Positions 7,919 through 17,183 of a stretch of 64,000 nucleotides of DNA are shown in pieces. Source of the stretch: UBA2589 sp038120095. Its GTDB lineage: Bacteria; Gemmatimonadota; Gemmatimonadetes; Longimicrobiales; Gaopeijiaceae. The stretch covers positions 1 through 64,000 of the forward strand of contig JAYOKZ010000009.1 of NCBI GenBank assembly GCA_038120095.1, written 5' to 3'. The notes under the pieces were generated by a model. That model saw nothing but the letters and a program-made list of their open reading frames with translations. It did no database searches and was not told where the DNA came from. Within the stretch, counting starts at the first letter, position 1, and each line of letters opens with the position of its first letter. The position numbers were made by a program, and so were the translations under genes.

Positions 7919-9804
7919 GATCCCTGATCACCGACGGTCGTGTGCATGTGTTCGACGGTGCCATGGGAACCCTCCTTTACAGCCGCGGGGTGTTCGTCAA
8001 TGTGTGCTACGACGAGCTCAACCTCAGCCGACCGGAGCTCGTGCGGGGTATTCACGAGGAATATGTAGAGGCAGGGGCGGAGATTCTCGAGACGAACACG
8101 TTCGGCGCCAATCCGGTGAAGCTCTCCTCCTACGGCCTCGACGATCAGACCGAAGAAATCAACAGGCAGGCCGCTCGGCTCGCTGTCGATGCTGCCTCGC
8201 GTGCAGTGATCGCCGACAACGGAGGCGGCGGCGTACCCGCGGAACGCGTGGTCGCCGTCTCGGGCGCGATCGGCCCGCTGGGCATCCGGATCGAGCCGTG
8301 GGCCCCCACCTCGTCCAGCGAGGCCGAGGCCTACTTCGCGCGGCAGGTCGCAGGCCTCCTCGAGGGTGGAGTCGATGGATTCGTCCTCGAGACGTTCTCG
8401 GATCTCGGGGAACTCGAGTGCGCCGTTCGAGCCATCCGCTCGGCGTGTGACCTGCCGGTGATCGCTCAGATGACCGTCGGTCCTGATGGTAAGACCTCAC
8501 TGGGGACCGAGCCCGCGGATCTCGCACGCGCACTGGAGGACTGCGGAGCGGACGTCATCGGTCTGAATTGCTCGGTCGGGCCGACGGTCACGCTGGACGC
8601 GATCGAGGATATGGCAGAGGTCACGGATCTACCGCTCAGTGCCCAGCCGAACGCGGGCCTGCCGCGTACGGTGCGAGACCGGAAAATCTACCTGGCCAGC
8701 CCGGAGTACATGGCGCAGTATGCGCGGCGGATGATCGACGTGGGGGTTCGCTTCGTGGGCGGCTGCTGCGGAACCACGCCGGACCACACGAAGAAGATGC
8801 GCGATGCCGTTGCGGCTCTTCAGCCGCGTTATGCGTCCGTCACCATCCGGGACCAGAACCGCGGCCCTGTACCCGTGATCGACCCCGTTGCTCTCGATCG
8901 CCGGTCCGCATGGGGTCGGAAACTGGCACGAGGCGAGATGGTTGCATCGGTTGAGCTCATCCCCCCGCACAGCTGGGACTCATCGGAGGTCACCAGCCCG
9001 GCTCGCGAACTCAAGGTATCCGGCGTGGACGCGGTCACCGTCGTCGAGAGCCCGCACTCCCGCAGTCGCATGGGTGCCCTTTCGGCAGCCCTGATCATCG
9101 AGCGTGACGTAGGCCTCGAGACGATCGTGCATTACACGTGTCGCGACCGGAACATGCTCGGCATGATTTCCGATCTTCTGGGGGCGGCGGCAGCCGGACT
9201 TCGGAACATCCTGATCGTCTCGGGGGACCCCCCGACCATGGGTCCATACCCCGATGCAACCGTCGTTTTCGACATCGACTCCATCGGACTGACCAACGTC
9301 GTGCAGGCGCTGAATCGCGGCACGGATCCCGGTGGCAACTCGATCGGCCGCCCCACGGAGTTCGTTCAGGGTGTGGCGTTGAATCAGGGGGCGGTGGATC
9401 AGGAGAGGGAACGTACCCGGTTCAGGTACAAGATCGATGCCGGAGCTGACTTCGTCGTCACTCAGCCGGTGTTCAACCCACCTGCACTCGAGGACTTCCT
9501 CGCCGCCACCGATCCGAACATCCCGGTCGTCGCCGGAATCTGGCCGTTCATCAGTCTGCGCAACGCGGAGTTCCTCGCGAACGAGATGCCCGGCGTGGAC
9601 GTTCCGGCCGAGTTCGTCGACCGCATGAGGGTGGCGCACGCGTCGGGGCCGGATGCGGAGATGGAGGAAGGCGTAGCGATTGCGCTGGAGATGATCGAGG
9701 CGACTCGGTGTATGGTTGGCGGCTTCCACCTGGCCGCGCCCTATCGGAACGTCGATGTGGCCCTGAGGGTCCTGCGTGAGAGTGGCGTCCGCGCCACTGC
9801 CTGA
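7915..9804 (+). CDS. Bifunctional homocysteine S-methyltransferase / methylenetetrahydrofolate reductase
   Basis: 629-residue fusion. Residues 1-300 are a second homocysteine methyltransferase barrel (VFDGAMGTLLYSRG at the start; zinc ligands Cys219 in GLNCSVG and Cys284-Cys285 in GGCCGTTPDHT). Residues ~325-629 are a MetF-type flavin barrel (VASVELIPPHSWDSS, HYTCRDRN, ILIVSGDPP, DFVVTQPVF). The fusion resembles the known YitJ-type proteins. It would make 5-methyl-THF and could also methylate homocysteine. The ATG overlaps the metH stop (ATGA), so the two are coupled and should share the riboswitch. The N-terminal domain is redundant with the MetH domain unless it uses another methyl donor. 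Confidence 0.93.
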   Translation: MRSLITDGRVHVFDGAMGTLLYSRGVFVNVCYDELNLSRPELVRGIHEEYVEAGAEILETNTFGANPVKLSSYGLDDQTEEINRQAARLAVDAASRAVIADNGGGGVPAERVVAVSGAIGPLGIRIEPWAPTSSSEAEAYFARQVAGLLEGGVDGFVLETFSDLGELECAVRAIRSACDLPVIAQMTVGPDGKTSLGTEPADLARALEDCGADVIGLNCSVGPTVTLDAIEDMAEVTDLPLSAQPNAGLPRTVRDRKIYLASPEYMAQYARRMIDVGVRFVGGCCGTTPDHTKKMRDAVAALQPRYASVTIRDQNRGPVPVIDPVALDRRSAWGRKLARGEMVASVELIPPHSWDSSEVTSPARELKVSGVDAVTVVESPHSRSRMGALSAALIIERDVGLETIVHYTCRDRNMLGMISDLLGAAAAGLRNILIVSGDPPTMGPYPDATVVFDIDSIGLTNVVQALNRGTDPGGNSIGRPTEFVQGVALNQGAVDQERERTRFRYKIDAGADFVVTQPVFNPPALEDFLAATDPNIPVVAGIWPFISLRNAEFLANEMPGVDVPAEFVDRMRVAHASGPDAEMEEGVAIALEMIEATRCMVGGFHLAAPYRNVDVALRVLRESGVRATA

Positions 9805-9817
9805 AGGATAGGATCGC

Positions 9818-10660
9818 CTAGACTCGGTCCAGGATCCTTCTCAGCCTCCGGTCTGCATCTCGTTCACCGAGGTTGCTGACGTAAATCTTTTCCGCCCCGA
9901 CCTGGCGCAACGCCCGGATGCTCCGCGCACAGATCTCCTCGGCGCTTGCACCCGCCTCGAACTCGGCTTGAATCTCCCTCGCCGGAACAGGGAAGAAGGA
10001 CCCGAGCGTCGACATCGTTCGCGGGTTGGCGGAGCGGTAGAAGAACACGCCGAACACCACCGGCTTGCGCGATCCCGCTCGATCGGCTTCCTCGAGGAAG
10101 CCTTCGACGGCTTCGATCGAATGGTGTGACACCACCTGACTGAGGGCGTATTGCGCGTGCGCATCCGGCGCGGTGATGAAACGGACCTGCTCCCGAGGAG
10201 ATCGATGCGGATTCACCCATCCGCCCAGCACGAGAGCCGGCAGGCGATGCGTCAGGATCTCCCTAAGATCCCGCCCGTGCGGCACACATCTCGGAGGCGG
10301 GACCGAGACATCACCACCCAGAACGGTCAGCGACTCGAAGCCATCGGAGAGCGCCCGAACCGCGAAGGTCTCGCAATATTCGAGCGTGTGCTTACAGGTC
10401 AGGATCGGGACAATGCGGGCAAGATCGACCGATTCACCGACATTTCCACCTACGTGCGCCAGGTTTTCCTCTTCGGCCGCTCCCACGGCGTTGTCCGTCA
10501 GGAACACGAAACGGCCCGCGCGCGTCATGCGCCCCAGCGTGTGGTGAAGGTCGATCCAGGCGGACATCCCGTCCTCGCCCGACAGATCCATGCGTGGCGG
10601 GCGAAGCTCGACCGTCACGAGAGGCCCCGGCGTTCGCAACGCCTCGACCAAAGCGCTCAT
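9818..10660 (-). CDS. Methylenetetrahydrofolate-reductase-like protein
   Basis: 280-residue single-domain protein with the MetF barrel signature: LVTVELRPPRMDL near residue 14, an ILTCKHTLEYC strand, FESLTVLGGDV, and C-terminal FGVFFYRSANPRTMSTL followed by ARSIRALRQVGAEKIYVSN. These correspond to the substrate and FAD-binding strands of 5,10-methylenetetrahydrofolate reductase, though similarity looks more distant than in the neighbouring fusion. It is convergent with that fusion (13 bp between stops) and overlaps the stop of the upstream peptidase gene by four bases. Because a complete MTHFR domain already lies next door, this may be a paralogue with another folate or flavin role. A specific reaction cannot be given. 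Confidence 0.72.
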   Translation of the reverse strand: MSALVEALRTPGPLVTVELRPPRMDLSGEDGMSAWIDLHHTLGRMTRAGRFVFLTDNAVGAAEEENLAHVGGNVGESVDLARIVPILTCKHTLEYCETFAVRALSDGFESLTVLGGDVSVPPPRCVPHGRDLREILTHRLPALVLGGWVNPHRSPREQVRFITAPDAHAQYALSQVVSHHSIEAVEGFLEEADRAGSRKPVVFGVFFYRSANPRTMSTLGSFFPVPAREIQAEFEAGASAEEICARSIRALRQVGAEKIYVSNLGERDADRRLRRILDRV

Positions 10661-11985
10661 TGGCCGACCATGTCCTCGATCTCGTCGATCGCCGTTGGCA
10701 AACCAGAGGTCAGGACGTGTGCTCCATCGTCGGTCACGACCACGTCGTCCTCGATCCGGATCCCGATCCCGGACCAGGTCTTCGCCCCGGTCTTGCAGAG
10801 CTGAGGGCGGAAGTACAGTCCCGGCTCGACGGTCAGCACCATGCCGACCTCGAGAGCCCGAGATCGGCCTTCGAGCTCGTAGTCTCCGGGATCATGTACA
10901 TCGAGACCGAGCCAATGTGACGTCTGGTGAGGGAAAAAATCCCGATGGCGACCCTCCTCAATGAGCTCACTGACGTCGCCAGAAAGGATGCCGAGGTCGA
11001 CGAGTCCCCCGGTAAGCACGCGACTGGACGCGTCGTGCACTTCGGCAATCGAAACCCCGGGCGCGATCGCCGAGATGGCTGCTCGGCGCGCCCGATCTAC
11101 CAACTCGTACACCTCACGCTGCTCGGCACGAAATCGTCCGTTGGCCGGGTACGTCCGCGTCACATCTCCGTTGTACAACCCGCACTCTGCCCCGGCATCG
11201 ACGAGTACGAGCCCCCCGGAGGGGATCGTTGCATTGTTCGCGACATAGTGCAGCACGCACGCATTGTCCCCTCCACCGACGATCGAGTCGAAGCCCGGTC
11301 GGGTCGCACCGCCCGCCCGGAACCCCCGCTCCAGCTCGGCCTCGACGACCCACTCGCCAACTCCCTCGGCGATTACCCGGGCAGCCGCCCGATGACCGGC
11401 CAGCGTGACATCGCATGCCGCTCTGATCAAATCGACTTCGTACGCGGATTTTCGCAGCCGCAGCTCATCGAGGATCTCGCCGGGATCCGTGACCCCACGC
11501 GGGCCCGTACCACGCCGCGGCCCCCTGGAGCGCGCATGGCGCAGCGCGTCAACCACGATGTGATCGATCTGACTCGCCGCACCCAGGCGCGCGTGTATTC
11601 GGTCCGCACTCTCCAGCATGCCAGGCAGCAGAGAGGCCAGCTTCTCGATCGGATGAACGTCGTCCGCCCCGGAGACCCGGCAGACATCGTCGGGGTCAAG
11701 ACGGGGTCCGGACCATAGTTCCGCGTCGGGATCCCGCGGTGGGGAGAAGACATCCAGACGCTGTTCCGCCCCGCCACGGAGAACAGCGACGCACCCGGGT
11801 GACACGAGGGACGTCAAGTAGAAGAGTTCGCGGTCCGGAACGTACGGGCGCTCCGTGTCCCGAGACGCGAATTGAATGGCCGCTCCGGGCAACACCATGA
11901 CCCCGTCCCCGAGTGCCTCGAACACCGCGAGACGGCGCGCTTCGAGTTCTCTGACCGGGGTCACCGTGGCGGAGGTCGGGCACAT
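10657..11985 (-). CDS. pepP: Xaa-Pro aminopeptidase (M24B, PepP-like)
   Basis: 442-residue cytoplasmic metallopeptidase that removes N-terminal residues before proline. The N-terminal half is an AMP_N-type domain (PGAAIQFASRDTERPYVPDRELFYLTSL). The C-terminal pita-bread domain shows the five metal ligands in order: Asp of LVDAGAE, Asp of GDVTRTYP, His of HQTSHWLGLDVHD, Glu of LTVEPGLYF and Glu of GIRIEDDVVV. The ATG at 11985 lies 36 bp from the divergent TonB-receptor start, so the two promoters must overlap. The MTHFR-like gene downstream is coupled by ATGA. This is one of three M24 genes in the window and the most PepP-like. Confidence 0.9.
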   Translation of the reverse strand: MCPTSATVTPVRELEARRLAVFEALGDGVMVLPGAAIQFASRDTERPYVPDRELFYLTSLVSPGCVAVLRGGAEQRLDVFSPPRDPDAELWSGPRLDPDDVCRVSGADDVHPIEKLASLLPGMLESADRIHARLGAASQIDHIVVDALRHARSRGPRRGTGPRGVTDPGEILDELRLRKSAYEVDLIRAACDVTLAGHRAAARVIAEGVGEWVVEAELERGFRAGGATRPGFDSIVGGGDNACVLHYVANNATIPSGGLVLVDAGAECGLYNGDVTRTYPANGRFRAEQREVYELVDRARRAAISAIAPGVSIAEVHDASSRVLTGGLVDLGILSGDVSELIEEGRHRDFFPHQTSHWLGLDVHDPGDYELEGRSRALEVGMVLTVEPGLYFRPQLCKTGAKTWSGIGIRIEDDVVVTDDGAHVLTSGLPTAIDEIEDMVGQ

Positions 11986-12021
11986 ATCGGCAAGCTAGCG
12001 GTAGGCCCTTACGTTGTCTTC

Positions 12022-14190
12022 ATGCACTCCTTCCACCTCACCGGTGCACCTTCCGTGACACGTCCGAAGCTCCTCGTCCTGCCGTCAGCCTTCCTCGCTC
12101 TGTTCACGGTCCTGGCTGCTCCTGTCGCGGCTCAGGATCCCGACTCAGCCGTCGTACTGGATCCGATCCTGGTACGCGTATTGCCCAGCGCGATCGGGAC
12201 TCAGGCACCCTACCCTGTCTCTGTTCTCACCGGACCGGAGTTGACCAGGGCCACCGCGTCCGCGTTCATCGAAGAGGCGGTGCGTGCCGTGCCCGGTGTG
12301 CAGATTCACAACCGCTTCAACTTCGCAGTAGGTGAGCGGATCGCTGTCCGCGGCTTCGGACCTCGATCCCAATTCGGCGTGCGGGGCATCCGCGTTCTCG
12401 TGGATGGAATCCCTGCGACCCTTCCCGACGGTCAAGCGACACTGGACCACCTCGATCTGTCCGGCCTCGGCCGGGTGGAAGCGCTTCGCGGACCAAACGC
12501 TTCACTCTACGGGAACGCGGCGGGGGGCGTGCTACACTTCCGAACCACGGACCCTTCCGACGTGCCTGCTACCGTGTCCATGCGGTGGACAGGTGGCTCA
12601 CTGGGTACATCGACAGGTTCGGCGGGCGGAGACGATGTCTCCCACGCCATGTGGACTCTCCAGGGGGTCGCCAGTGGAACGACTGGAAAGGCCGGCTATC
12701 GGATCGGCTTCTCCACCACCGATTTCGATGGATACCGTCGAGACCCGGAAGCCGACGATGGCACCGCGTATGGCGCGGCAAGCCGCACCGTAGTCAATGG
12801 CACTCTGACCTTCCCCCTTGCATCGGGCGTGCTCCGTGTGGTCACGAATGGGATGGACCTGGACGCCGAGAACCCCGGCTCCTTGCCCCAGGCCGTCCTC
12901 GATGAGGGGAACCGTGCGGCATGGGGTTTCAATGTGCGAAGCGGGGCCATCAAGGACGTTCGTCAGGGCCAGGTGGGGGCGTCGTGGACAGGTTCCATGG
13001 GGGCCCTCGATGGCGAGTTCGCCTTGTGGGGTGTCCGGCGTGAGCTCTTCAACCCAATCCCGGGGCGAGTGGTCGACCTCACGCGGAACGCTGGGGGGAT
13101 CCGGACCCTGTTTCGGGGAGATGCCGTCTTGAATGACCGAACCACCTTCGGATGGGGCGTTGGCTTCGAGGTGGAACGTCAACGTGACGACCGGTTGAAT
13201 TTCCAGAACAATGGCGGCGACCCGGGAGATCGGATCCTTGATCAGCTGGAGGACGTCGGCTCAGCTGGAGTGTTCGCACAGGGGCGACTCGACGCTGCCG
13301 ACCGCATCTCCCTCCTTGCAGGACTCCGGTTCGACAACATCAGCTTCAGCGCCACGGACCAGTTCCTTGCCGCTGGTGACCCGGATGACTCCGGGGAGCG
13401 CTCGATGCGCGCAGTCAGCCCTTCTCTCGGAGCAGTGATGCGGGTGGGCGACAATTCGGAGATCTTTGCTTCGGTAGGTCGTTCGTTCGAGACTCCCACG
13501 ACGACAGAGCTCGCCAACCGCCCGTCAGGAGCGGGAGGCTTCAACCCCGACCTCGACCCCCAGCGTGGGACCACCCTCGAAGGTGGGGCGCGCACGGTTC
13601 TCAGCAACTCGTTGGGTCTGGAGATCTCGCTCTTCCACACGAGAATCGCAGACGGGCTCGTACCGTTCGAGGTCGCAAGTGATCCCGGGCGCACCTACTT
13701 CCGAAACTCTGCGGAATCCCATCACGCCGGCTTCGAGTTGTCAGCCGACATGAGCCTCGGTGAAGTCGTGAGTGGCCGGATCGCGTACACGCAAGTGAGT
13801 GCGGAGTACGACGCCTTTGTTACCGACGCCAACGACAACTTTTCCGGGAATATGATCCCCGGACTGGCGCCTCGACGCCTCGACGCCGTGCTCAGCTGGG
13901 AACTCCCGGCCGCCTACGTCGAGCTACGCGGACTCTGGCAGGATGTGGTTCCCGTCAATGACGCCAACTCGGCTGAATCGCCGGCCTATTTCATCACGGA
14001 CCTCAGGGTCGGATCCGAAGAGATCGACACAGGTCGCTTCCTGCTCGCGCCATTCGTCTCGATCCAGAACCTCACCGACGCGGATTACAACGCCTCCGTG
14101 GTTCCCAACGCCTTTGGGAGTCGATTCTTCGAGCCTGGCCCGAGCCGGACATTCCGGATCGGCGTAGGCGTGACGTGGGCGAACCGCTGA
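12022..14190 (+). CDS. TonB-dependent outer-membrane receptor
   Basis: 722-residue receptor. A signal peptide ends at APVAAQ (about residue 36), followed by a possible TonB-box region, then the plug domain (AVPGVQIHNRFNFAVGERIAVRGFG, RGIRVLVDGIP, RVEALRGPNASLYGNAAGGVLHF). The rest is a beta-barrel ending in the family-like FEPGPSRTFRIGVGVTW with an aromatic near the C-terminus. It imports a scarce ligand such as a siderophore, cobalamin or another complex; the substrate is not visible from sequence. The ATG at 12022 is chosen for the signal peptide; the frame is open further upstream, but that part looks unlike protein. The metH operon next door makes cobalamin a tempting but unproven ligand. 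Confidence 0.92.
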   Translation: MHSFHLTGAPSVTRPKLLVLPSAFLALFTVLAAPVAAQDPDSAVVLDPILVRVLPSAIGTQAPYPVSVLTGPELTRATASAFIEEAVRAVPGVQIHNRFNFAVGERIAVRGFGPRSQFGVRGIRVLVDGIPATLPDGQATLDHLDLSGLGRVEALRGPNASLYGNAAGGVLHFRTTDPSDVPATVSMRWTGGSLGTSTGSAGGDDVSHAMWTLQGVASGTTGKAGYRIGFSTTDFDGYRRDPEADDGTAYGAASRTVVNGTLTFPLASGVLRVVTNGMDLDAENPGSLPQAVLDEGNRAAWGFNVRSGAIKDVRQGQVGASWTGSMGALDGEFALWGVRRELFNPIPGRVVDLTRNAGGIRTLFRGDAVLNDRTTFGWGVGFEVERQRDDRLNFQNNGGDPGDRILDQLEDVGSAGVFAQGRLDAADRISLLAGLRFDNISFSATDQFLAAGDPDDSGERSMRAVSPSLGAVMRVGDNSEIFASVGRSFETPTTTELANRPSGAGGFNPDLDPQRGTTLEGGARTVLSNSLGLEISLFHTRIADGLVPFEVASDPGRTYFRNSAESHHAGFELSADMSLGEVVSGRIAYTQVSAEYDAFVTDANDNFSGNMIPGLAPRRLDAVLSWELPAAYVELRGLWQDVVPVNDANSAESPAYFITDLRVGSEEIDTGRFLLAPFVSIQNLTDADYNASVVPNAFGSRFFEPGPSRTFRIGVGVTWANR

Positions 14191-14206
14191 CTGGGAGCGC
14201 GAGTCC

Positions 14207-15205
14207 TCAGGGTGTGGTGCACTGCCCCGCATTCGTGACGAGCGCAAGTGCGTTTACAACTGCCCGCTCGCCCGTGGCATCCGACGGTCGATTGACCGGC
14301 ATGCCCTGAAGAACCAGGGAACTCGAACCCCCACCGTCGAGGTTGATCGCCTCGTCGGTACCGAGAGCCTCGAAGAGTTCGGCGAGCTCGGGCAGCGTCA
14401 TTCCCGCCGAGTGCGGGGGTTGCCGCCCGTCGACGAGAACAAGCCACACGTGTCCAGAAGACGAATCATAGCCGATCGCTGAGCGCGGATGTCGCGCTGC
14501 TGCGAACGAGGGTCGTGAGGTGACTTCGAGGTCGCCCACACGGTGACCCGCATCGATCAGATCGGGAAAGCCCCCCACGGCTTCGGTCCGACCATCCCCG
14601 CCGTCAAGAGGAACAGCCCAGCCCAGCGCCAGGAACTCGCCCTCCGGACGGGCGACACCCAGCCACGGCTCTGCTCCCGACTTCCAGGCGAAGGTGGGCC
14701 TTCCCGCGACGGCCGACACTCTTCCCCGGACCACTTCAGCGCCCACGGTTTGCCCATCGGCCGTGAAGAAGTCGGCATTGATCGCCGCCAGAACAGGCTG
14801 GCCAGCATCCGCAGCCATGCTCGATACACGTTCGCGGCCACCGTCCCCATCTTCGCGCCCGCTGGCCTGAAGCACCCTGAAGCCGAGGTCACAGCGACTT
14901 CGGGCCGCAGCCTGCACGAGGTGGACCGCCCATGGTCCACGTGACGTCCAGAAATACCGGTACACGACGCCCGGGTGCAGTTCGACGGAGCGCACCGAGT
15001 CCGGCTGGAGCCAGTGCAGAAGGTCGTCCGGCGCTGCAAGCGTCAGAATGGTTGGACGATCCGGAGGAGCACATCCTCCCAGGAGCGCAACAAGAAAGGC
15101 GAAGCAGAGTGGGCTGCGTCCGTGGACCCGCCGAGTCGACCTTTCTATACTCCGGCGACGAGTCGAGCCACCGCGCGTGATCGTCCGACCCGAGAGGTCG
15201 ATCAT
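14207..15205 (-). CDS. Phosphodiester glycosidase family (NAGPA-like) lipoprotein
   Basis: 332-residue exported protein. Residues ~30-45 (LCFAFLVALLGGC) form a lipoprotein signal with Cys45. The mature part contains the phosphodiester glycosidase domain: PVLAAINADFF, then the C-terminal motif EAINLDGGGSSSLV, both typical of the family that includes the lysosomal uncovering enzyme and bacterial exopolysaccharide-linked homologues. It probably cleaves a sugar-1-phosphate diester at the cell envelope. The ATG at 15205 is the only ordinary start after the divergent gene's region. It gives an unusually long Arg-rich n-region, so the true start could be non-standard. It is divergent from 15224 with 18 bp between starts. 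Confidence 0.82.
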   Translation of the reverse strand: MIDLSGRTITRGGSTRRRSIERSTRRVHGRSPLCFAFLVALLGGCAPPDRPTILTLAAPDDLLHWLQPDSVRSVELHPGVVYRYFWTSRGPWAVHLVQAAARSRCDLGFRVLQASGREDGDGGRERVSSMAADAGQPVLAAINADFFTADGQTVGAEVVRGRVSAVAGRPTFAWKSGAEPWLGVARPEGEFLALGWAVPLDGGDGRTEAVGGFPDLIDAGHRVGDLEVTSRPSFAAARHPRSAIGYDSSSGHVWLVLVDGRQPPHSAGMTLPELAELFEALGTDEAINLDGGGSSSLVLQGMPVNRPSDATGERAVVNALALVTNAGQCTTP

Positions 15206-15223
15206 CCCAGGAGAACATCCACC

Positions 15224-15721
15224 GTGATCCGGACCCTCGCACTTCCCTTGCTGCTCTGCTCGGTCCTCTCCGGGCCACTCTCCGCGCAGCGCCCCGGCGC
15301 AGGCGACGGTGTGCGGCTCGGCTTTGCCCTGGGTGGGATCAGTGCGGTCGCCCTGACCGTCGAGTGGTTTCGTGACGCCCGGAGCGTGGACGTCAGCATC
15401 GGGACATGGTCCTTTAGGGACATCAGCATCTCGACGACCATCCGCCAATACATGGGCGCCGCCGATGTCCGAGGTGTCGTGGGCGCAGGACTCTGGCTGG
15501 CTTCCGCCCGCCCGGCTGTCGCAGGAGAGCGGACCGGGTTTGCCCTCGTAGCGCGGGTGCCGGTGGGCCTCGACTGGGCCGTTTCCGGACGTCACGCGAC
15601 CGGCGTTGTCATCAACGTGAGCAGGGGCCTCTGGGTCAAACGATCGGACCCGGATGACACCTTGCCCCTGAACCGTCGGCTCGTTCCCCTCCCGGAAGTC
15701 TATTACCGGTTCTCTCGATAG
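15224..15721 (+). CDS. Small secreted beta-rich protein of unknown function
   Basis: 165 residues beginning VIRTLALPLLLCSVLSGPLSAQ, a clean signal peptide ending in SAQ. The mature part alternates short hydrophobic and polar strands (GVRLGFALGGISAVALTVEWF, VDVSIGTWSF, GFALVARVPVGLDWAV) and ends with an aromatic-rich VYYRFSR. This looks like a small outer-membrane barrel or periplasmic beta protein. The GTG start follows AGGAG with about ten bases between. It is convergent with the small membrane protein at 15733. I do not recognise a named family. Confidence 0.7.
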   Translation: MIRTLALPLLLCSVLSGPLSAQRPGAGDGVRLGFALGGISAVALTVEWFRDARSVDVSIGTWSFRDISISTTIRQYMGAADVRGVVGAGLWLASARPAVAGERTGFALVARVPVGLDWAVSGRHATGVVINVSRGLWVKRSDPDDTLPLNRRLVPLPEVYYRFSR

Positions 15722-15732
15722 GACGTACGGGA

Positions 15733-15990
15733 TCACCATTCACCCCGCGGCTCGTCCCAACTCTCCGACCAGAAGCGCCTCTCCTCGTCATCGATACCGT
15801 CGAGATCGAGTGGATCATCTTCGTCGATGAAGATCTCCCCGTATTCGATGATGCGGTCGACCGCCGCGTCGTCTAGCACGGGGCGACGAGATCCCGCGAG
15901 ATCGGCCCGACGTAGGTGAACTCGATACCCGGCCAGAAAGGCCAACAAGGCCAGAAGCACACCGAAGGCGGACCAGAACAGGGCGAGCAT
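15733..15990 (-). CDS. Small single-pass membrane protein, unknown function
   Basis: 85 residues. Residues 1-22 form one hydrophobic helix (LALFWSAFGVLLALLAFLAG), followed by a short basic stretch and a strongly acidic cytoplasmic or periplasmic tail (FIDEDDPLDLDGIDDEE). It lies 5 bp downstream of thrC on the same strand and is probably the last gene of the natA-natB-thrC unit. The acidic tail and small size suggest an accessory or assembly role, but no function is assigned. Confidence 0.65.
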   Translation of the reverse strand: MLALFWSAFGVLLALLAFLAGYRVHLRRADLAGSRRPVLDDAAVDRIIEYGEIFIDEDDPLDLDGIDDEERRFWSESWDEPRGEW

Positions 15991-15995
15991 GATCG

Positions 15996-17183
15996 TCAGT
16001 CGATGGGCGTCATGCCGACATACTTCAGACCGCTTCCCGTGTTGAACAGGACGACCTCGTCGTCCGGCGAAATGAGGCCGCGATCCATCATCATCGGAAC
16101 GGCCGCTGCCGTCGCCCCGCCCTCAGGCGCAGCGAAAATCCCGGTGTCGGCCCCGAGTTTCGCCACCCAATCCGCCATCAGGTGATCCGGCACGGCCGCG
16201 GCCCCGCCACCCGATTCTCTCAGTGCACGCAGAATCAGGAAGTCTCCGACTGCACCCGGTACGCGCAGCCCCGAGGCATACGTCTCCGCACCCTGCCACA
16301 TCTCAGCGTGGGTCTCACCCTGTTCCCAGGCACGCACCATGGGCGCACAACCTGCTGCCTGCACCGTGAACATCTTGGGCCGCTCCGACCCGATCCACCC
16401 CAGGGCTTCCATTTCGTCGAAGGCCTTCCACATCCCGATCAATCCGGTCCCACCACCCGTCGGATAGACGATGGCATCGGGGAGTCGGCCCCCAAGCTGC
16501 TCCACCAATTCATAGCCCATCGTCTTCTTCCCCTCTACGCGATAGGGCTCCTTCAACGTAGAGAGGTCCCACCATCCATGTTCCTCGACGCCCTTCCTGA
16601 CCACCTTGCCACAATCACTGATGAGGCCGTCGAGAAGCTGCACATGTGCTCCAAGCGCCTGCATCTCCTCCAGGATCGGGGCGGGTGTGTCCGTCGGGAC
16701 GACGACATGCACCGGCAAACCGGCCGCCGCTCCGTACGCTGCGGCCGCACTACCGGCGTTGCCGGCGGACGGCAGGGCAAGCGCTTCCGCACCCAGCTCC
16801 AGTGCGCGAGAAACGGCGAGGCCGAGTCCCCGGGCCTTGAAACTTCCCGTGGGGTTCTGCCCCTCGTCCTTGATCCAGACGCGGGCGACACCGAGGCGAT
16901 CGGCGGTCCGGGTCGATTCGATGAGCGGCGTCCAGCCCTCGCCGAGCGCGACCCGCTTGGCAGGATCTCGAACGGGAAGCACCTCCGCGTATCGCCACAG
17001 ATCCGCACGACGGCACGCCACGTCGGACATCTGAAATCCGGAGCGGATGGCATCGAGATCGTAGCGAGCGAACAGAGGCTTTCCGGCGGCAGACAGGCCG
17101 ATGAGCTGTTCGCTTTCGACCTCCTCTCCGGTTCCGGTGCATTCGAGGTGCGTGGCGCCGGGCATTGGCTTCAGGTCGGTCAT
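15996..17183 (-). CDS. thrC: Threonine synthase
   Basis: 395-residue PLP enzyme of fold type II that converts O-phosphohomoserine to threonine. The PLP lysine is in PTGSFKARGLGLAV (about residue 118). The phosphate-binding loop is SAGNAGSAAAAYGAAAG, and YPTGGGTGLIGMW gives the second glycine-rich loop. The N-terminal HLECTGTGEEVESEQ resembles the region that carries zinc-type cysteines in some homologues, but only one Cys is kept here. The ATG overlaps the stop of the upstream ABC permease by four bases, so it is co-translated with a transporter of unrelated appearance. Confidence 0.92.
   Translation of the reverse strand: MTDLKPMPGATHLECTGTGEEVESEQLIGLSAAGKPLFARYDLDAIRSGFQMSDVACRRADLWRYAEVLPVRDPAKRVALGEGWTPLIESTRTADRLGVARVWIKDEGQNPTGSFKARGLGLAVSRALELGAEALALPSAGNAGSAAAAYGAAAGLPVHVVVPTDTPAPILEEMQALGAHVQLLDGLISDCGKVVRKGVEEHGWWDLSTLKEPYRVEGKKTMGYELVEQLGGRLPDAIVYPTGGGTGLIGMWKAFDEMEALGWIGSERPKMFTVQAAGCAPMVRAWEQGETHAEMWQGAETYASGLRVPGAVGDFLILRALRESGGGAAAVPDHLMADWVAKLGADTGIFAAPEGGATAAAVPMMMDRGLISPDDEVVLFNTGSGLKYVGMTPID

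Noticed and set aside
14975..15223. N-terminal extension of the 15224 gene
   Set aside because: The extension overlaps the phosphodiester glycosidase gene and lacks a signal peptide; the GTG at 15224 has a ribosome site and a clean signal sequence.
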